Positions 56,287 to 64,000 of a stretch of DNA of 64,000 nt are shown piece after piece. The position numbers and the translations under genes were made by a program. Numbering within the stretch: the stretch's first letter is position 1; the number at the start of each line of letters is the position of its first letter. The DNA is from Novispirillum itersonii (GTDB lineage Bacteria > Pseudomonadota > Alphaproteobacteria > Rhodospirillales > Rhodospirillaceae). The stretch lies in contig NZ_JACIIX010000001.1 in the NCBI RefSeq assembly GCF_014205675.1, positions 234,989-298,988 of the forward strand, in the 5' to 3' direction. The notes under the pieces are model-generated. The model was not told where the DNA came from and did no database searches. It saw only the letters and a list, made by a program, of their open reading frames with translations.

Positions 56287-57993
56287 ATGCTATCCTCCGC
56301 CCGGCCCGCCGCCCCGGCGGTGGTCATTCTTGGCACCGGCAGCCTGCCGGTGGCCCGCCGCCTGCGCGATACCCTGCCGGGGGCTGAGATTTTCGGCCTG
56401 ACCTCCCGGGTCAGCGCCGAAGACGTGATCCCCTGCGAGTCCTTCGGGGATACCCTGCGCCTGCTGTTCGGGCGGGACCGCCCGGTGATCGCCCTGTGCG
56501 CGGCGGGCATCGTCATCCGGGCACTGGCACCGCTGCTGGGCAACAAACGGGCGGAACCGCCGGTGCTGGCGGTGGCCGAGGACGGGAGCGCCGTGGTGCC
56601 CCTGCTGGGCGGCCTGCGCGGCGTCAACGCGCTGGCCCGGCAGATGGCGGCGGCGCTGGACTGTCCGGCGGCGATCACCACCAGCGGCGAGCTGCGCTTC
56701 ACCCTGACGCTGGAGCAGCTTCCCCCGGGGTTCCGGGCCGCCAACCCACAGGACAGCAAACGCTTCATGTCGGATCTGCTGGCCGGGGTCGGGGTCCGTC
56801 TCGACGGCCATACTGACTGGGGGGCCGACTGGCTGGCTGACAGCCGTCTGACCGATGATCCCGATGGTCCGCTGCGCCTGACCGTCAGCCCGGAGGCCCG
56901 GGCCCCGGCCCCGGATGAACTGCTGATCCGCCCGCAGGTGGTGGCCGTCGCCGTCACCGCGGCCAGTGCCGCCTCGGCCCGGGCGGTTCTCGCCCGGCGC
57001 GGCCTGTCAGAGCAGGCGGTGGCCTGCGTCCTGACCCCGCCAGAAGACGCCGGAGCGGCAGAGGTGCTGGCACTGGCGGCGGCGCTGGACTGCCCGCAGC
57101 GGGTGCTTCCGGCGGGTTTGACCGCTGACAGCCTCGGAGACGGCCTGACCCGACATCACGACGACGGCGTCAGCCTGCTGATCGGGTCCACACCGCGGGC
57201 GGTGCAGTCGCTTGGCCAGCCGCGCGGCAGCGTCACCGTGGTCGGCACCGGCCCCGGCAGCCGGGAGTGGATGACTCCGGCGGTGAAGGCGGCCCTGACC
57301 GCCGCCACCGATGTGATCGGCTATCAGTTTTATGTCGATCTGGCCGGGCCCTACCGCCCCGATCAGGCGCTGCATACCTCCGACAACCGGGTGGAGCTGG
57401 ACCGTGCCCGCCACGCCTTCAGCCTTGCCGCCAGCGGGCGGCAGGTGGTGGTGGTGTCCTCCGGCGACGGCGGCATCTTCGCCATGGCCGCCGCCGTTCT
57501 GGAGGCGCTGGAGGACAGCGCCGATCCGGCGTGGCATGCGGTCGCCCTGCGGATTGAGCCCGGTGTCACCGCCGCACAGGCCGCCGCCGCCCGGGCCGGG
57601 GCGGCGCTGGGCCATGATTTCTGCGTGATCTCGCTGTCGGATAACCTCAAACCGTGGCCGGTGATCGTCACCCGGCTTGATCATGCCGCCGCCGCCGATC
57701 TGGTGATGGCTTTTTACAACCCGATCTCCAAAGCCCGGCCGTGGCAGCTGGCCGAAGCCTTTGACACCGTGCGCCGCCACCGCAGCCCGGAGACCCCGGT
57801 GCTGTTGGGCCGCGACATCGGACGCCCGGCGGAAACCGTCACCGTCACCACACTGGGCGCGGTCACGCCGGATCAGGTGGACATGCGGACGGTGGTGATC
57901 GTCGGATCCTCGCACAGCCGCACCTTCCCCCGGGCCGATGGCGGGCGGTGGCTGTACGCCCCGCGCTGGTACGGTGAGAAGCCGGTGAAATGA
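56287..57993 (+). CDS. cobJ: CbiG-CobJ fusion (precorrin-3B C17-methyltransferase)
   Basis: A 568-residue protein in which the N-terminal 300 residues are CbiG/CobE-like (VVILGTGSLPVARRLRD, LCAAGIVIRALAPLLGNK, AEDGSAVVPLLGG), the domain that opens the delta-lactone in anaerobic synthesis, fused to CobJ/CbiH from about residue 315: GSVTVVGTGPGSREWMTPAV, then SSGDGGIFAMAAAVLE and DLVMAFYNPISK. CobJ contracts the ring while methylating C17. A fusion of CbiG with CobJ is found in several alphaproteobacteria. Only three cob genes are here; the remaining pathway must lie elsewhere. Confidence 0.9.
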   Translation: MLSSARPAAPAVVILGTGSLPVARRLRDTLPGAEIFGLTSRVSAEDVIPCESFGDTLRLLFGRDRPVIALCAAGIVIRALAPLLGNKRAEPPVLAVAEDGSAVVPLLGGLRGVNALARQMAAALDCPAAITTSGELRFTLTLEQLPPGFRAANPQDSKRFMSDLLAGVGVRLDGHTDWGADWLADSRLTDDPDGPLRLTVSPEARAPAPDELLIRPQVVAVAVTAASAASARAVLARRGLSEQAVACVLTPPEDAGAAEVLALAAALDCPQRVLPAGLTADSLGDGLTRHHDDGVSLLIGSTPRAVQSLGQPRGSVTVVGTGPGSREWMTPAVKAALTAATDVIGYQFYVDLAGPYRPDQALHTSDNRVELDRARHAFSLAASGRQVVVVSSGDGGIFAMAAAVLEALEDSADPAWHAVALRIEPGVTAAQAAAARAGAALGHDFCVISLSDNLKPWPVIVTRLDHAAAADLVMAFYNPISKARPWQLAEAFDTVRRHRSPETPVLLGRDIGRPAETVTVTTLGAVTPDQVDMRTVVIVGSSHSRTFPRADGGRWLYAPRWYGEKPVK

Positions 57994-58009
57994 CCGGAGG
58001 GAGGGGGAG

Positions 58010-58999
58010 CTATGGCTGCATCCGCTCCCCCTGCGCCGTCAGGGGCTGCACCGTGATCCAGCGGCCCCGCCTCCGCAGGGCTGAAACCTCCGGCAGCTCG
58101 AAACGCCGCAGACTGTCCTGCACCGGCCCGGCGTCAGGGTTGGACAGGACAAACACCGTCCGCCCCTCAAAGGCGACAGCCGTGACGGCGGCGGCAAAAT
58201 ACCGCTGCCACAGGGCGTGAAAACTGCCATCGGCCCAGGCTGCCATCAACCCCCGCTCCAGCCGCCGCAGATGGGCGGCATCAGACCGGTGGGCGAAGAA
58301 AAACTTCGGTAACGGATAAAACAGCGCCACCCCGGGCGCGACGGTCAGCCCCGCCGCATTGGCTTCCGCCGCCTTGGCGATATCGCGGGACACTTCGTTG
58401 ATGCCCCGCCAGTACAGATCGGCCCGCCCCCGGGCCACCATCAGGGCCATGCTCTCGCGGGAGCTGATCTCCTCCACCGGCAGGCCATGGTCGCGCAGAA
58501 TACCGACATCCTGCCACCCCAACCCCTGCACCGAGGAAAACCGGCTCAGGTCGGCAAGGGTCCGGACCTCGGTGGTCATATCCGCCACCACCCCGGTGGA
58601 CAGGGCCAGCCGCAGGCCGGTGATCCCCGAGTCGGTGGGGAAAGGAATATAAAGCAGCTCCTGCATCAGCGCGGCGGTGGCGGTCTGCACCACGATCTGC
58701 CCGGGATAGGCCCGGCGGCGCAGATCCTGCACAACGCGCGGCGTCGTCACCCGGTCCGGGGCGGCCTCCATCCGGTACGGGCCTTCCGCCGCCACCGTGT
58801 GGTCCAGCGCAAGGCGCATCAGCGCCTCCTCAAAATCCCGCTCCTGCCCCTCCGGCACCGGGCGGGGACGGTAGGAAAACACCATCTCCGCCTGCCCGGC
58901 CCATGCCTGCGGCAGCAGCACCAGCAGACACAGCCCGGCAAGCGCCAGAACGCCCGGCAGGCCCCAGACCTGTGACCGGACACGGACCGGAGCGGACAT
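58010..58999 (-). CDS. Orphan periplasmic solute-binding protein
   Basis: A 329-residue protein with a signal peptide (about 1-35, ending at QAWAGQAEM) and a family-3-like solute-binding fold: the second half has YWRGINEVSRDIAKAAE and LPKFFFAHRSDAAHLRRLERGLMAAWADGSFHALWQRY, a typical carboxy-terminal helix. No permease or ATPase lies nearby. The ATG at 58999 has GAGGAG six bases upstream. It could be a transporter part that joins distant subunits or a sensor-type binding protein. The ligand is unknown. Confidence 0.7.
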   Translation of the reverse strand: MSAPVRVRSQVWGLPGVLALAGLCLLVLLPQAWAGQAEMVFSYRPRPVPEGQERDFEEALMRLALDHTVAAEGPYRMEAAPDRVTTPRVVQDLRRRAYPGQIVVQTATAALMQELLYIPFPTDSGITGLRLALSTGVVADMTTEVRTLADLSRFSSVQGLGWQDVGILRDHGLPVEEISSRESMALMVARGRADLYWRGINEVSRDIAKAAEANAAGLTVAPGVALFYPLPKFFFAHRSDAAHLRRLERGLMAAWADGSFHALWQRYFAAAVTAVAFEGRTVFVLSNPDAGPVQDSLRRFELPEVSALRRRGRWITVQPLTAQGERMQP

Positions 59000-59112
59000 C
59001 ACAGTCTCCTCGTTTCCCCGCCCGGCAGAAAACCGGTGGTGGATTTTCCCCCACACTGCCCCTTTTTTCACCATCCTGCCAATAGGCCGGAAGCGCCATC
59101 CCCCAAAAGACA

Positions 59113-59139
59113 GCGGGGCCGCCCACCGGACAGCCCCGC
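59113..59139 (-). terminator. Hairpin after the MBL-fold gene
   Basis: GCGGGGC and GCCCCGC (59113-59119 with 59133-59139) around a 13-base loop. On the minus strand the sequence continues CTGTCTTTTGG, a short T tract. Confidence 0.5.
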
Positions 59140-59164
59140 ATCGAGAAGACAGCAGACCGGGCGA

Positions 59165-60127
59165 TCAGCCGTTGTTCAGCGCCCCCCACATCTCGCGGTC
59201 GCGCTCGGCGGTCCAGATCTGCGGGCGGATCAGCCCCTTCGCCTCATCCACGGCGCGGGCGACGTCAAACGGCATGCAGTGTTCGTAAATCACCCACTGC
59301 CCATACTTCGGATCCATCCGTTCCTTGCACAGGGCGAAGATCGCCTTCAGGTCGAGGCCCTTCTCCACCCCTTCCCGCGCCGCGCCATACAGGTCGGTGA
59401 TGAAAGCCTGCGTCATCTTCAGGGCCTCTTCACAGGCAGCGGCGGAGGTCAGGGCATCGCCCCGGCCCGGCACCATCTTTTCCGGCTGAAGGTCGCGCAG
59501 GGCCTGCAACGTGGCCGGCCAGTCGCGCAGATGGGCATCGCCGGTGTAGGGGGTGGCGTGGTATTCCACCAGATCCCCGGCGTAGAGGATCTTCTGGTCC
59601 GGCAGCCAGGCGATGGTGTCGCCCTGGGTGTGGCCCTTGCCGGGCGACCAGATCTCCACCTTGCGGTTGCCGAGATCGACGGTCAGTTTGCCATCGACGA
59701 CGATGGTCGGCCAGGTCAGGCCGGGAATGCTCTCATGGCCCCGGAACAGGCGCGGGAAGCGGCCGAATTCGCTTTCCCAGTCCTGCTGGCCACGCTCGAC
59801 GATCATTTCGTAGGTCAGCTGCGAGGCGATGATGTGTTCCGGCTGATAGGCCGCCGCCCCCAGCACCCGCACCGCATGATAATGCGACAGAAGCACATAC
59901 TTCACCGGCTTGTCGGTGATCTCACGGATGAACGTCAGCACCTGCTGGGCCATCAGCGGGGTGGCCTGCGTATCAATCACCATGACACCGTCATCGCCGA
60001 TGATCACGCCGGTGTTGGGGTCTCCTTCCGCCGTAAAGGCATAGGCCCCGTCGCCGAGCTTGGCGAAGGTGATTTTTTTTTCGCCCAGATCGCCGGTGGA
60101 GGCAAAGGTGGGTGCGGCCTTGGTCAT
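59165..60127 (-). CDS. MBL-fold hydrolase with altered metal motif
   Basis: A 320-residue metallo-beta-lactamase-fold protein. The usual HxHxDH motif reads HYHAVRVLG, so the Asp-His pair that binds the second metal is missing; other MBL elements remain, namely GKGHTQGDTIAWL (third His region) and YAGDLVEY (bridging Asp). It is similar in layout to quinoprotein-relay and SoxH-like MBL proteins. The C-terminal 100 residues are helical. No signal peptide, so cytosolic. It diverges from the ATP-grasp cluster across 264 bp. Function unknown. Confidence 0.75.
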   Translation of the reverse strand: MTKAAPTFASTGDLGEKKITFAKLGDGAYAFTAEGDPNTGVIIGDDGVMVIDTQATPLMAQQVLTFIREITDKPVKYVLLSHYHAVRVLGAAAYQPEHIIASQLTYEMIVERGQQDWESEFGRFPRLFRGHESIPGLTWPTIVVDGKLTVDLGNRKVEIWSPGKGHTQGDTIAWLPDQKILYAGDLVEYHATPYTGDAHLRDWPATLQALRDLQPEKMVPGRGDALTSAAACEEALKMTQAFITDLYGAAREGVEKGLDLKAIFALCKERMDPKYGQWVIYEHCMPFDVARAVDEAKGLIRPQIWTAERDREMWGALNNG

Positions 60128-60217
60128 GACGGTCCTCTCCAGTGGTGTCTGTCCGGCCGGAACGGGGCCCCGGCGGACCGTTTTTTCTGAGTATGGTTCC
60201 AGAGTAACGCGTTTTTA

Positions 60218-60231
60218 GTTTCATTTGAAAC
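60218..60231. promoter_or_regulatory. Palindrome GTTTCA-N2-TGAAAC upstream of Anbu cluster
   Basis: A 6-bp inverted repeat, about 134-147 bp upstream of the predicted sigma-54 start, in an AT-rich run. The distance is what an enhancer-binding protein needs. Confidence 0.45.
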
Positions 60232-60337
60232 GACTTTTTATGGCGATTTTTTGCACACAACTTTTGCGGAAGCCTATTTTTTCGCCATAAACAGCGTTCC
60301 CTGATATGCAAAGCCCTGATTTTTAAGGGGTTCCCAA

Positions 60338-60354
60338 TTGGCCCAAGGCTTGCG
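60338..60354 (+). promoter_or_regulatory. Sigma-54 promoter of the Anbu cluster
   Basis: TTGGCCC-N6-TTGCG: the -24 GG and -12 GC are exactly ten bases apart, and TGGCnC...TTGC agrees with the consensus at nearly all fixed positions. The predicted start is near 60365, leaving a 27-base leader with GGGAGG before the ATG. Confidence 0.65.
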
Positions 60355-60391
60355 TAGGATCTTTAGGGGAAACAGAAACAAGGGAGGCACT

Positions 60392-61855
60392 ATGGGGTCA
60401 AAACGTGCCTTTGACGAAATGCATGGCAGCGGCAAGATCATCCGCGAGCCATACTCCAGTTACGGCGAATGGTTGCATTCGCTGGATATCAGCGAGCTGG
60501 GGCGCCGTCATGCGGCAGCGGACGTTATCTTCCGCCGCATGGGGATCACCTTTAACGTATACGGCGATGAGGGCGGGGTTGAGCGCCTGATCCCCTTCGA
60601 CGTGGTACCGCGTATCCTGTCCGCCGGAGAATGGCGGACCATCGAGCGCGGCGTCATTCAGCGGGTTGATGCGCTGAATGCCTTTCTCAATGACGTTTAC
60701 AACGATCAGGACATTCTTAAGGCCGGTGTGGTCCCCGCCGACATGGTGCTGACCAATGCCGCCTTCCGCCCGCAGATGCTGGGCCTGCGCGTGCCGCAGG
60801 ATGTTTACGCCCATGTCTCCGGCGTCGATATCGTCCGCGTTGATGAAGACACCTTTTATGTGCTGGAAGACAACGCCCGCACCCCGTCCGGTGTCTCCTA
60901 CATGCTGGAAAACCGGCAGACAATGATGCGTCTGTTCCCGGAACTGTTTGCCTGCCATGCCATTGCCCCGGTTGAACATTACCCGGAACTGCTGCTGGAG
61001 ACGCTGCGCTCCGTCGCCCCGCGCGGGGTGGATGACCCCTGCGTGGTCCTGCTGACGCCGGGCCAGTACAACAGCGCCTTCTTCGAACATGCCTTCCTTG
61101 CCCAGCAGATGGGGATTGAGCTGGTCGAAGGGCAGGACCTGTTCGTGGACGGCGGCAAGGTGTTCATGCGCACCACCCGTGGCCCGCGCGCCGTACACGT
61201 GATTTACCGCCGCATTGATGACGATTTCCTTGATCCGCTGGCGTTCCATCCGGACAGCATGCTGGGCGTGCCCGGTCTGCTGGCGGCCTACCGCCTCGGC
61301 ACTGTCAGCATCTGCAACGCCATCGGCGGTGGCGTGGCCGATGACAAGGCGATCTACACCTATATGCCCGACATCATCCGCTTCTATCTGGGGCAGGAAC
61401 CGATCCTGAGCAACGTTCCGACCTGGAACCTGCGCCGCCCGGATGACTGCGCCTATGTGCTGGAGCATCTGCCGGATCTGGTGGTGAAGGAGGTCCACGG
61501 CTCCGGCGGCTATGGCATGCTGGTCGGCCCCGCCTCGACCAAGGCGGAGATCGAGGCCTTCCGGCAGCGGATCATCGCTGAACCGGCCCGCTTCATCGCC
61601 CAGCCGACCCTCAGCCTCTCAACCTGCCCGACCTATGTCGATCAGGGCATTGCCCCGCGCCACGTCGATCTGCGGCCGTTTGTGCTGTCCGGGCGGGAAA
61701 CCCGGGTGGTGCCCGGCGGCCTGACCCGCGTCGCCATGCGCGAAGGCTCGCTTGTCGTCAACTCCTCGCAGGGCGGCGGCACCAAGGATACCTGGGTGCT
61801 GGATGATACCCCGCGTTCCGCTCAGGGGGGCCGCCATGCTCGCACGCGCCGCTGA
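60392..61855 (+). CDS. Circularly permuted ATP-grasp type 2 protein
   Basis: A 487-residue protein of the circularly permuted ATP-grasp group (DUF404/DUF407). Signatures: [57 protein letters not shown] and [17 protein letters not shown] with the nucleotide-binding glycine loop. Such enzymes form amide bonds from ATP and a carboxylate. It is the first gene of the cluster, with GGGAGGCACT before the ATG, and its C-terminus overlaps the alpha-E gene by 20 bp. Substrates are unknown; peptide ligation is inferred from the family and gene neighbours. Confidence 0.9.
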   Translation: MGSKRAFDEMHGSGKIIREPYSSYGEWLHSLDISELGRRHAAADVIFRRMGITFNVYGDEGGVERLIPFDVVPRILSAGEWRTIERGVIQRVDALNAFLNDVYNDQDILKAGVVPADMVLTNAAFRPQMLGLRVPQDVYAHVSGVDIVRVDEDTFYVLEDNARTPSGVSYMLENRQTMMRLFPELFACHAIAPVEHYPELLLETLRSVAPRGVDDPCVVLLTPGQYNSAFFEHAFLAQQMGIELVEGQDLFVDGGKVFMRTTRGPRAVHVIYRRIDDDFLDPLAFHPDSMLGVPGLLAAYRLGTVSICNAIGGGVADDKAIYTYMPDIIRFYLGQEPILSNVPTWNLRRPDDCAYVLEHLPDLVVKEVHGSGGYGMLVGPASTKAEIEAFRQRIIAEPARFIAQPTLSLSTCPTYVDQGIAPRHVDLRPFVLSGRETRVVPGGLTRVAMREGSLVVNSSQGGGTKDTWVLDDTPRSAQGGRHARTRR

Positions 61856-62762
61856 TACCCTGTTCTGGATGGCCCGTTATGTGGAGCGGGCCGAACAGAC
61901 CGCCCGTGTGCTGGAAGTGTCGCTGCGCTCTGCCATGCTGCCGCACAACCAGACGGTTAATGAATGGGAAATCCCGCTGTCGATGACCGGCACGCTGGAT
62001 GACTACTACCGCTGCCATGAGGACCTGAGCGACGGCCGCGTGCTCAGCTTCATGATTCTGGAACGGCAGAACATCGCCAGCATCCGCACCTCGCTGTATT
62101 CAGCGCGCGAAAATGCCCGCGCCGCCCGCCACCTGCTGACCAGCGAGCTGTGGGAAAGCCTGAACCAGAGCTGGCTGACCATCGCTGACATGACCTGGCC
62201 GGACCTGACCAAGAAAGGGGTCAGCGAACATCTGGAATGGGTGCGCTTCCGCTCCCACCTGTTCCGGGGGGCCTTGCAGGGCTCCATGCTGCGGTCGGAA
62301 GGATTCCACTTCGCCCGTCTGGGCATCGCGATGGAACGGGCCGACAACACCGCCCGCCTGCTGCGCGCCCGCTGGGACAGTCTGGCATCGGACCAGAACA
62401 GCCGGTTCGGCCCGGATTACTACCGCGCCACCGTGCTGCTGGAAGCGCTGTCGGCCTTCAAGGCCTACCGCGAGGTCTATTCGGCCCGGCTGGAGCTGCA
62501 CAAGATCGCCGATCTTTTGCTGCTGCGCCCCGATATGCCGCGCTCGCTGGCCTACAGCGTGCGGGAAATCGAAAACACCGTCACCGATCTTGACCCCGGC
62601 AGCCCGGTGCTGCGCGAGGTCCGGGCCCTGCGTCACCGGCTGGATACGGTGCAGGTCGCCGACCTGACCCGCGTCGGCCTGACATGGTTCCTTGATGACA
62701 TGTCCACGCAGCTGTCGGCACTGTCCACCAGCCTGCAACGCCAGTTCATGATGGCGCAGTAA
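61836..62762 (+). CDS. Alpha-E domain protein (DUF403)
   Basis: A 308-residue all-helical protein of the alpha-E family: [24 protein letters not shown], the conserved [21 protein letters not shown] and [14 protein letters not shown]. Its role is unknown; it always accompanies the circularly permuted ATP-grasp and is thought to bind a nucleotide or peptide. The ATG at 61836 lies inside the ATP-grasp gene (20-bp overlap), which indicates coupled translation. A transglutaminase-like gene follows 22 bp later. Confidence 0.9.
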   Translation: MLARAADTLFWMARYVERAEQTARVLEVSLRSAMLPHNQTVNEWEIPLSMTGTLDDYYRCHEDLSDGRVLSFMILERQNIASIRTSLYSARENARAARHLLTSELWESLNQSWLTIADMTWPDLTKKGVSEHLEWVRFRSHLFRGALQGSMLRSEGFHFARLGIAMERADNTARLLRARWDSLASDQNSRFGPDYYRATVLLEALSAFKAYREVYSARLELHKIADLLLLRPDMPRSLAYSVREIENTVTDLDPGSPVLREVRALRHRLDTVQVADLTRVGLTWFLDDMSTQLSALSTSLQRQFMMAQ

Positions 62763-62784
62763 GGAAACGGGGGGAGGAACCACA

Positions 62785-63657
62785 ATGCGTCTGCACATCC
62801 GTCATGAAACCCGCTACCACCTTGACCATCCGGCCCGGCGGTCGGTGCAGTACCTGCGCCTGACCCCACGGCTGGACCGCTGCCAGCAGGTGCTGCGCTG
62901 GACCATCACCGGCCCGGAAACCGTCGCCCCGTGGACCGACGGCTTCGGCAACCGCGTGCATGTCGCCAGCGAGGGCGAAGCCCACAGCGAACTGGTGTTT
63001 ACCGTCGACGGCGAGATTGAGACCATGGACACCTGCGGCGTGCTGCCGCTGGACGATGGCCTGCCGCCGATGATGTTCCTGCGCGACACCCCGCGCACCC
63101 ATGCCGATGCGGCAATTCTGGCGCTTGCGGCGGAGGCCGCAGGTGTAGAGGCCGCCGCTGGTATAGAGGCCACGGCGGAGGCCACCGCGCAGCCGCCACT
63201 GGCCCCGGTGGGGGACGAGGTGCCGACCCTGCACCGCCTGATGGGGCTGGTCGCCGACCGCGTCGCCTACCGTGCCGGACACACCGATGTCGGCAGCACG
63301 GCGGCGGAAGTGCTGAAACACGGTTATGGCGTCTGTCAGGACCATGCCCACCTGTTCATCGCCTGTAGCCGGGCCATGGGCATCCCGGCCCGCTATGTCT
63401 CCGGCTATCTGTGGTCGGAGCATACGGAAATGGCCAGTCACGCCTGGGCCGAATCGTGGGTGAAGGGCCTTGGCTGGGTCAGCTTTGATCCGGCCAACCG
63501 GCAGTCTGCCACCGACGCCTACGTGCGGCTGGCGGTGGGGTTCGATTACGCCGACGCCTGCCCGGTGACCGGAATCCGCGCCGGGGGCGGGGGAGAGTCG
63601 ATGGATGTCTCCGTCACCATTGCCCCGCTGCCCGGGTGGCAGTCCGGTCAGCAATAG
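62785..63657 (+). CDS. Transglutaminase-like protein of the Anbu neighbourhood
   Basis: A 290-residue protein with an N-terminal beta-sandwich (MRLHIRHETRYHLDHPARRSVQYLRLTPR) and a transglutaminase-like cysteine protease domain. The catalytic triad is visible: Cys in YGVCQDHAHLF, His in SHAWAESWV and Asp in SFDPANR. It may cut or cross-link a peptide made by the ATP-grasp enzyme. An Ala/Glu insertion of about 25 residues (GVEAAAGIEATAEATAQ, residues about 118-135) is imperfectly repetitive and is unusual. The stop is 127 bp before the next gene. Confidence 0.9.
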   Translation: MRLHIRHETRYHLDHPARRSVQYLRLTPRLDRCQQVLRWTITGPETVAPWTDGFGNRVHVASEGEAHSELVFTVDGEIETMDTCGVLPLDDGLPPMMFLRDTPRTHADAAILALAAEAAGVEAAAGIEATAEATAQPPLAPVGDEVPTLHRLMGLVADRVAYRAGHTDVGSTAAEVLKHGYGVCQDHAHLFIACSRAMGIPARYVSGYLWSEHTEMASHAWAESWVKGLGWVSFDPANRQSATDAYVRLAVGFDYADACPVTGIRAGGGGESMDVSVTIAPLPGWQSGQQ

Positions 63658-63701
63658 GTCTGTTTCCCCGTTAAAATCCTGCCACTTCGTGTACACTGCA
63701 C

Positions 63702-63735
63702 GGCATCCCCGGCGGCCACCGCTGCCGGGGATGCC
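63702..63735. other. 12-bp perfect hairpin between transglutaminase and Anbu genes
   Basis: GGCATCCCCGGC at 63702-63713 and GCCGGGGATGCC at 63724-63735 are perfectly complementary around a 10-base loop. No T tract follows, so it is more likely an RNA-processing or expression-tuning element than a simple terminator. Confidence 0.6.
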
Positions 63736-63784
63736 GCTGCGTCTGCATTCCACCCTACGTCTTTAAGAGCCCGGTATCCGCATC

Positions 63785-64000
63785 ATGACCTATTGCCTTG
63801 GCCTGCGCCTGAACGCCGGGATGGTGTTCGTCTCCGACTCCCGGACCAATGCCGGGGTGGATTTCATCTCCGCCTATCGCAAATGCTTTGTGTTTGATCA
63901 GGCCGAAGACCGCATCATCGTCATCCTGACCGCCGGGAATCTGGCAATCACCCAGTCGGTGATCAGCCTGCTGGAGGACCGGGCCGAAGGCGGCGACCCC
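63785..64000 (+). CDS. Anbu (ancestral beta-subunit) proteasome homologue, 5' part
   Basis: The first 72 codons of an Anbu/BPH-type protein (COG3484), truncated by the window edge. The N-terminus MTYCLGLRLNAGMVFVSDSRTNAGVDFIS is diagnostic for the family; the Thr2 that would become the N-terminal residue after Met removal is the expected nucleophile position. Anbu proteins form open helical or ring-like assemblies and have low or no measured protease activity on standard substrates. It shares a neighbourhood with the ATP-grasp, alpha-E and transglutaminase genes, 127 bp after the last. Confidence 0.88.
   Translation, partial: MTYCLGLRLNAGMVFVSDSRTNAGVDFISAYRKCFVFDQAEDRIIVILTAGNLAITQSVISLLEDRAEGGDP

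Overview
This is a GC-rich (mid-60s % by eye) bacterial chromosome segment with dense gene packing, frequent 4-bp ATGA start/stop overlaps and good Shine-Dalgarno sites. The gene content points to a free-living, flagellated, aerobic or microaerobic alphaproteobacterium, most likely Rhodospirillales-like: an Rrf2-sufBCDSTA operon, a FixL/FixJ-type pair with a MASE1 sensor, a PhoR-PhoU pair, aerobic cobalamin genes (cobH, cobI, cbiG-cobJ), a chemoreceptor with a HAMP domain, RpoN-type promoters and a DUF2066 protein. The species is an inference. I found no rRNA, tRNA, insertion sequence, prophage or CRISPR array.

Layout. 1-2.2 kb: partial serA and a RidA-family gene, then a 777-bp stretch with hairpins and a possible 33-residue ORF. 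2.2-7 kb: a TrpD2/YbiB-like gene, a Fur-box-controlled iron/siderophore ABC importer and a pseudoazurin. 7-12 kb: a hemerythrin-like protein, an unknown protein plus a tandem CbiX chelatase, and a chemoreceptor. 12-19.8 kb: a secreted glycosidase-like protein diverging from the suf operon. 19.8-25 kb: a response regulator and MASE1 kinase diverging from a tandem universal stress protein and a KefB-like antiporter, with two matching palindromes between them. 25-33 kb: glycosyltransferase, aat, a PNPOx/ferredoxin-reductase/2Fe-2S fusion, GST with a LysR regulator, and a class A beta-lactamase with an AmpR-like regulator. 33-37 kb: accBC, aroQ, thiSG. 37-48 kb: an orphan hook-type flagellar gene behind a sigma-54 promoter, two conserved-hypothetical proteins, a nickel/cobalt efflux operon with a histidine-rich loop, a DUF2066 lipid-envelope-type secreted protein, an unknown protein and mutS. 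48-54.5 kb: AraC regulator, a small membrane-associated protein, malic enzyme MaeB, phoR and phoU. 54.5-58 kb: a cobalamin riboswitch followed by cobH, cobI and cbiG-cobJ. 58-64 kb: an orphan periplasmic binding protein, an MBL-fold protein with an altered metal motif, and a four-gene cluster (circularly permuted ATP-grasp, alpha-E, transglutaminase-like, Anbu proteasome homologue) running off the right edge.

The most interesting region is the last one. The ATP-grasp/alpha-E/transglutaminase/Anbu set is a known but functionally unsolved neighbourhood, suspected of making and turning over a peptide or peptide tag. Here it has a well-matched -24/-12 promoter and an upstream palindrome, suggesting RpoN control. 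Two other genes (the chemoreceptor and the hook-type protein) show the same architecture. The second strong signal is the pair of TCCGTA-N4-TRCGGA palindromes in the kinase/stress-protein intergenic region, which are good candidate operators for the adjacent FixJ-like regulator.
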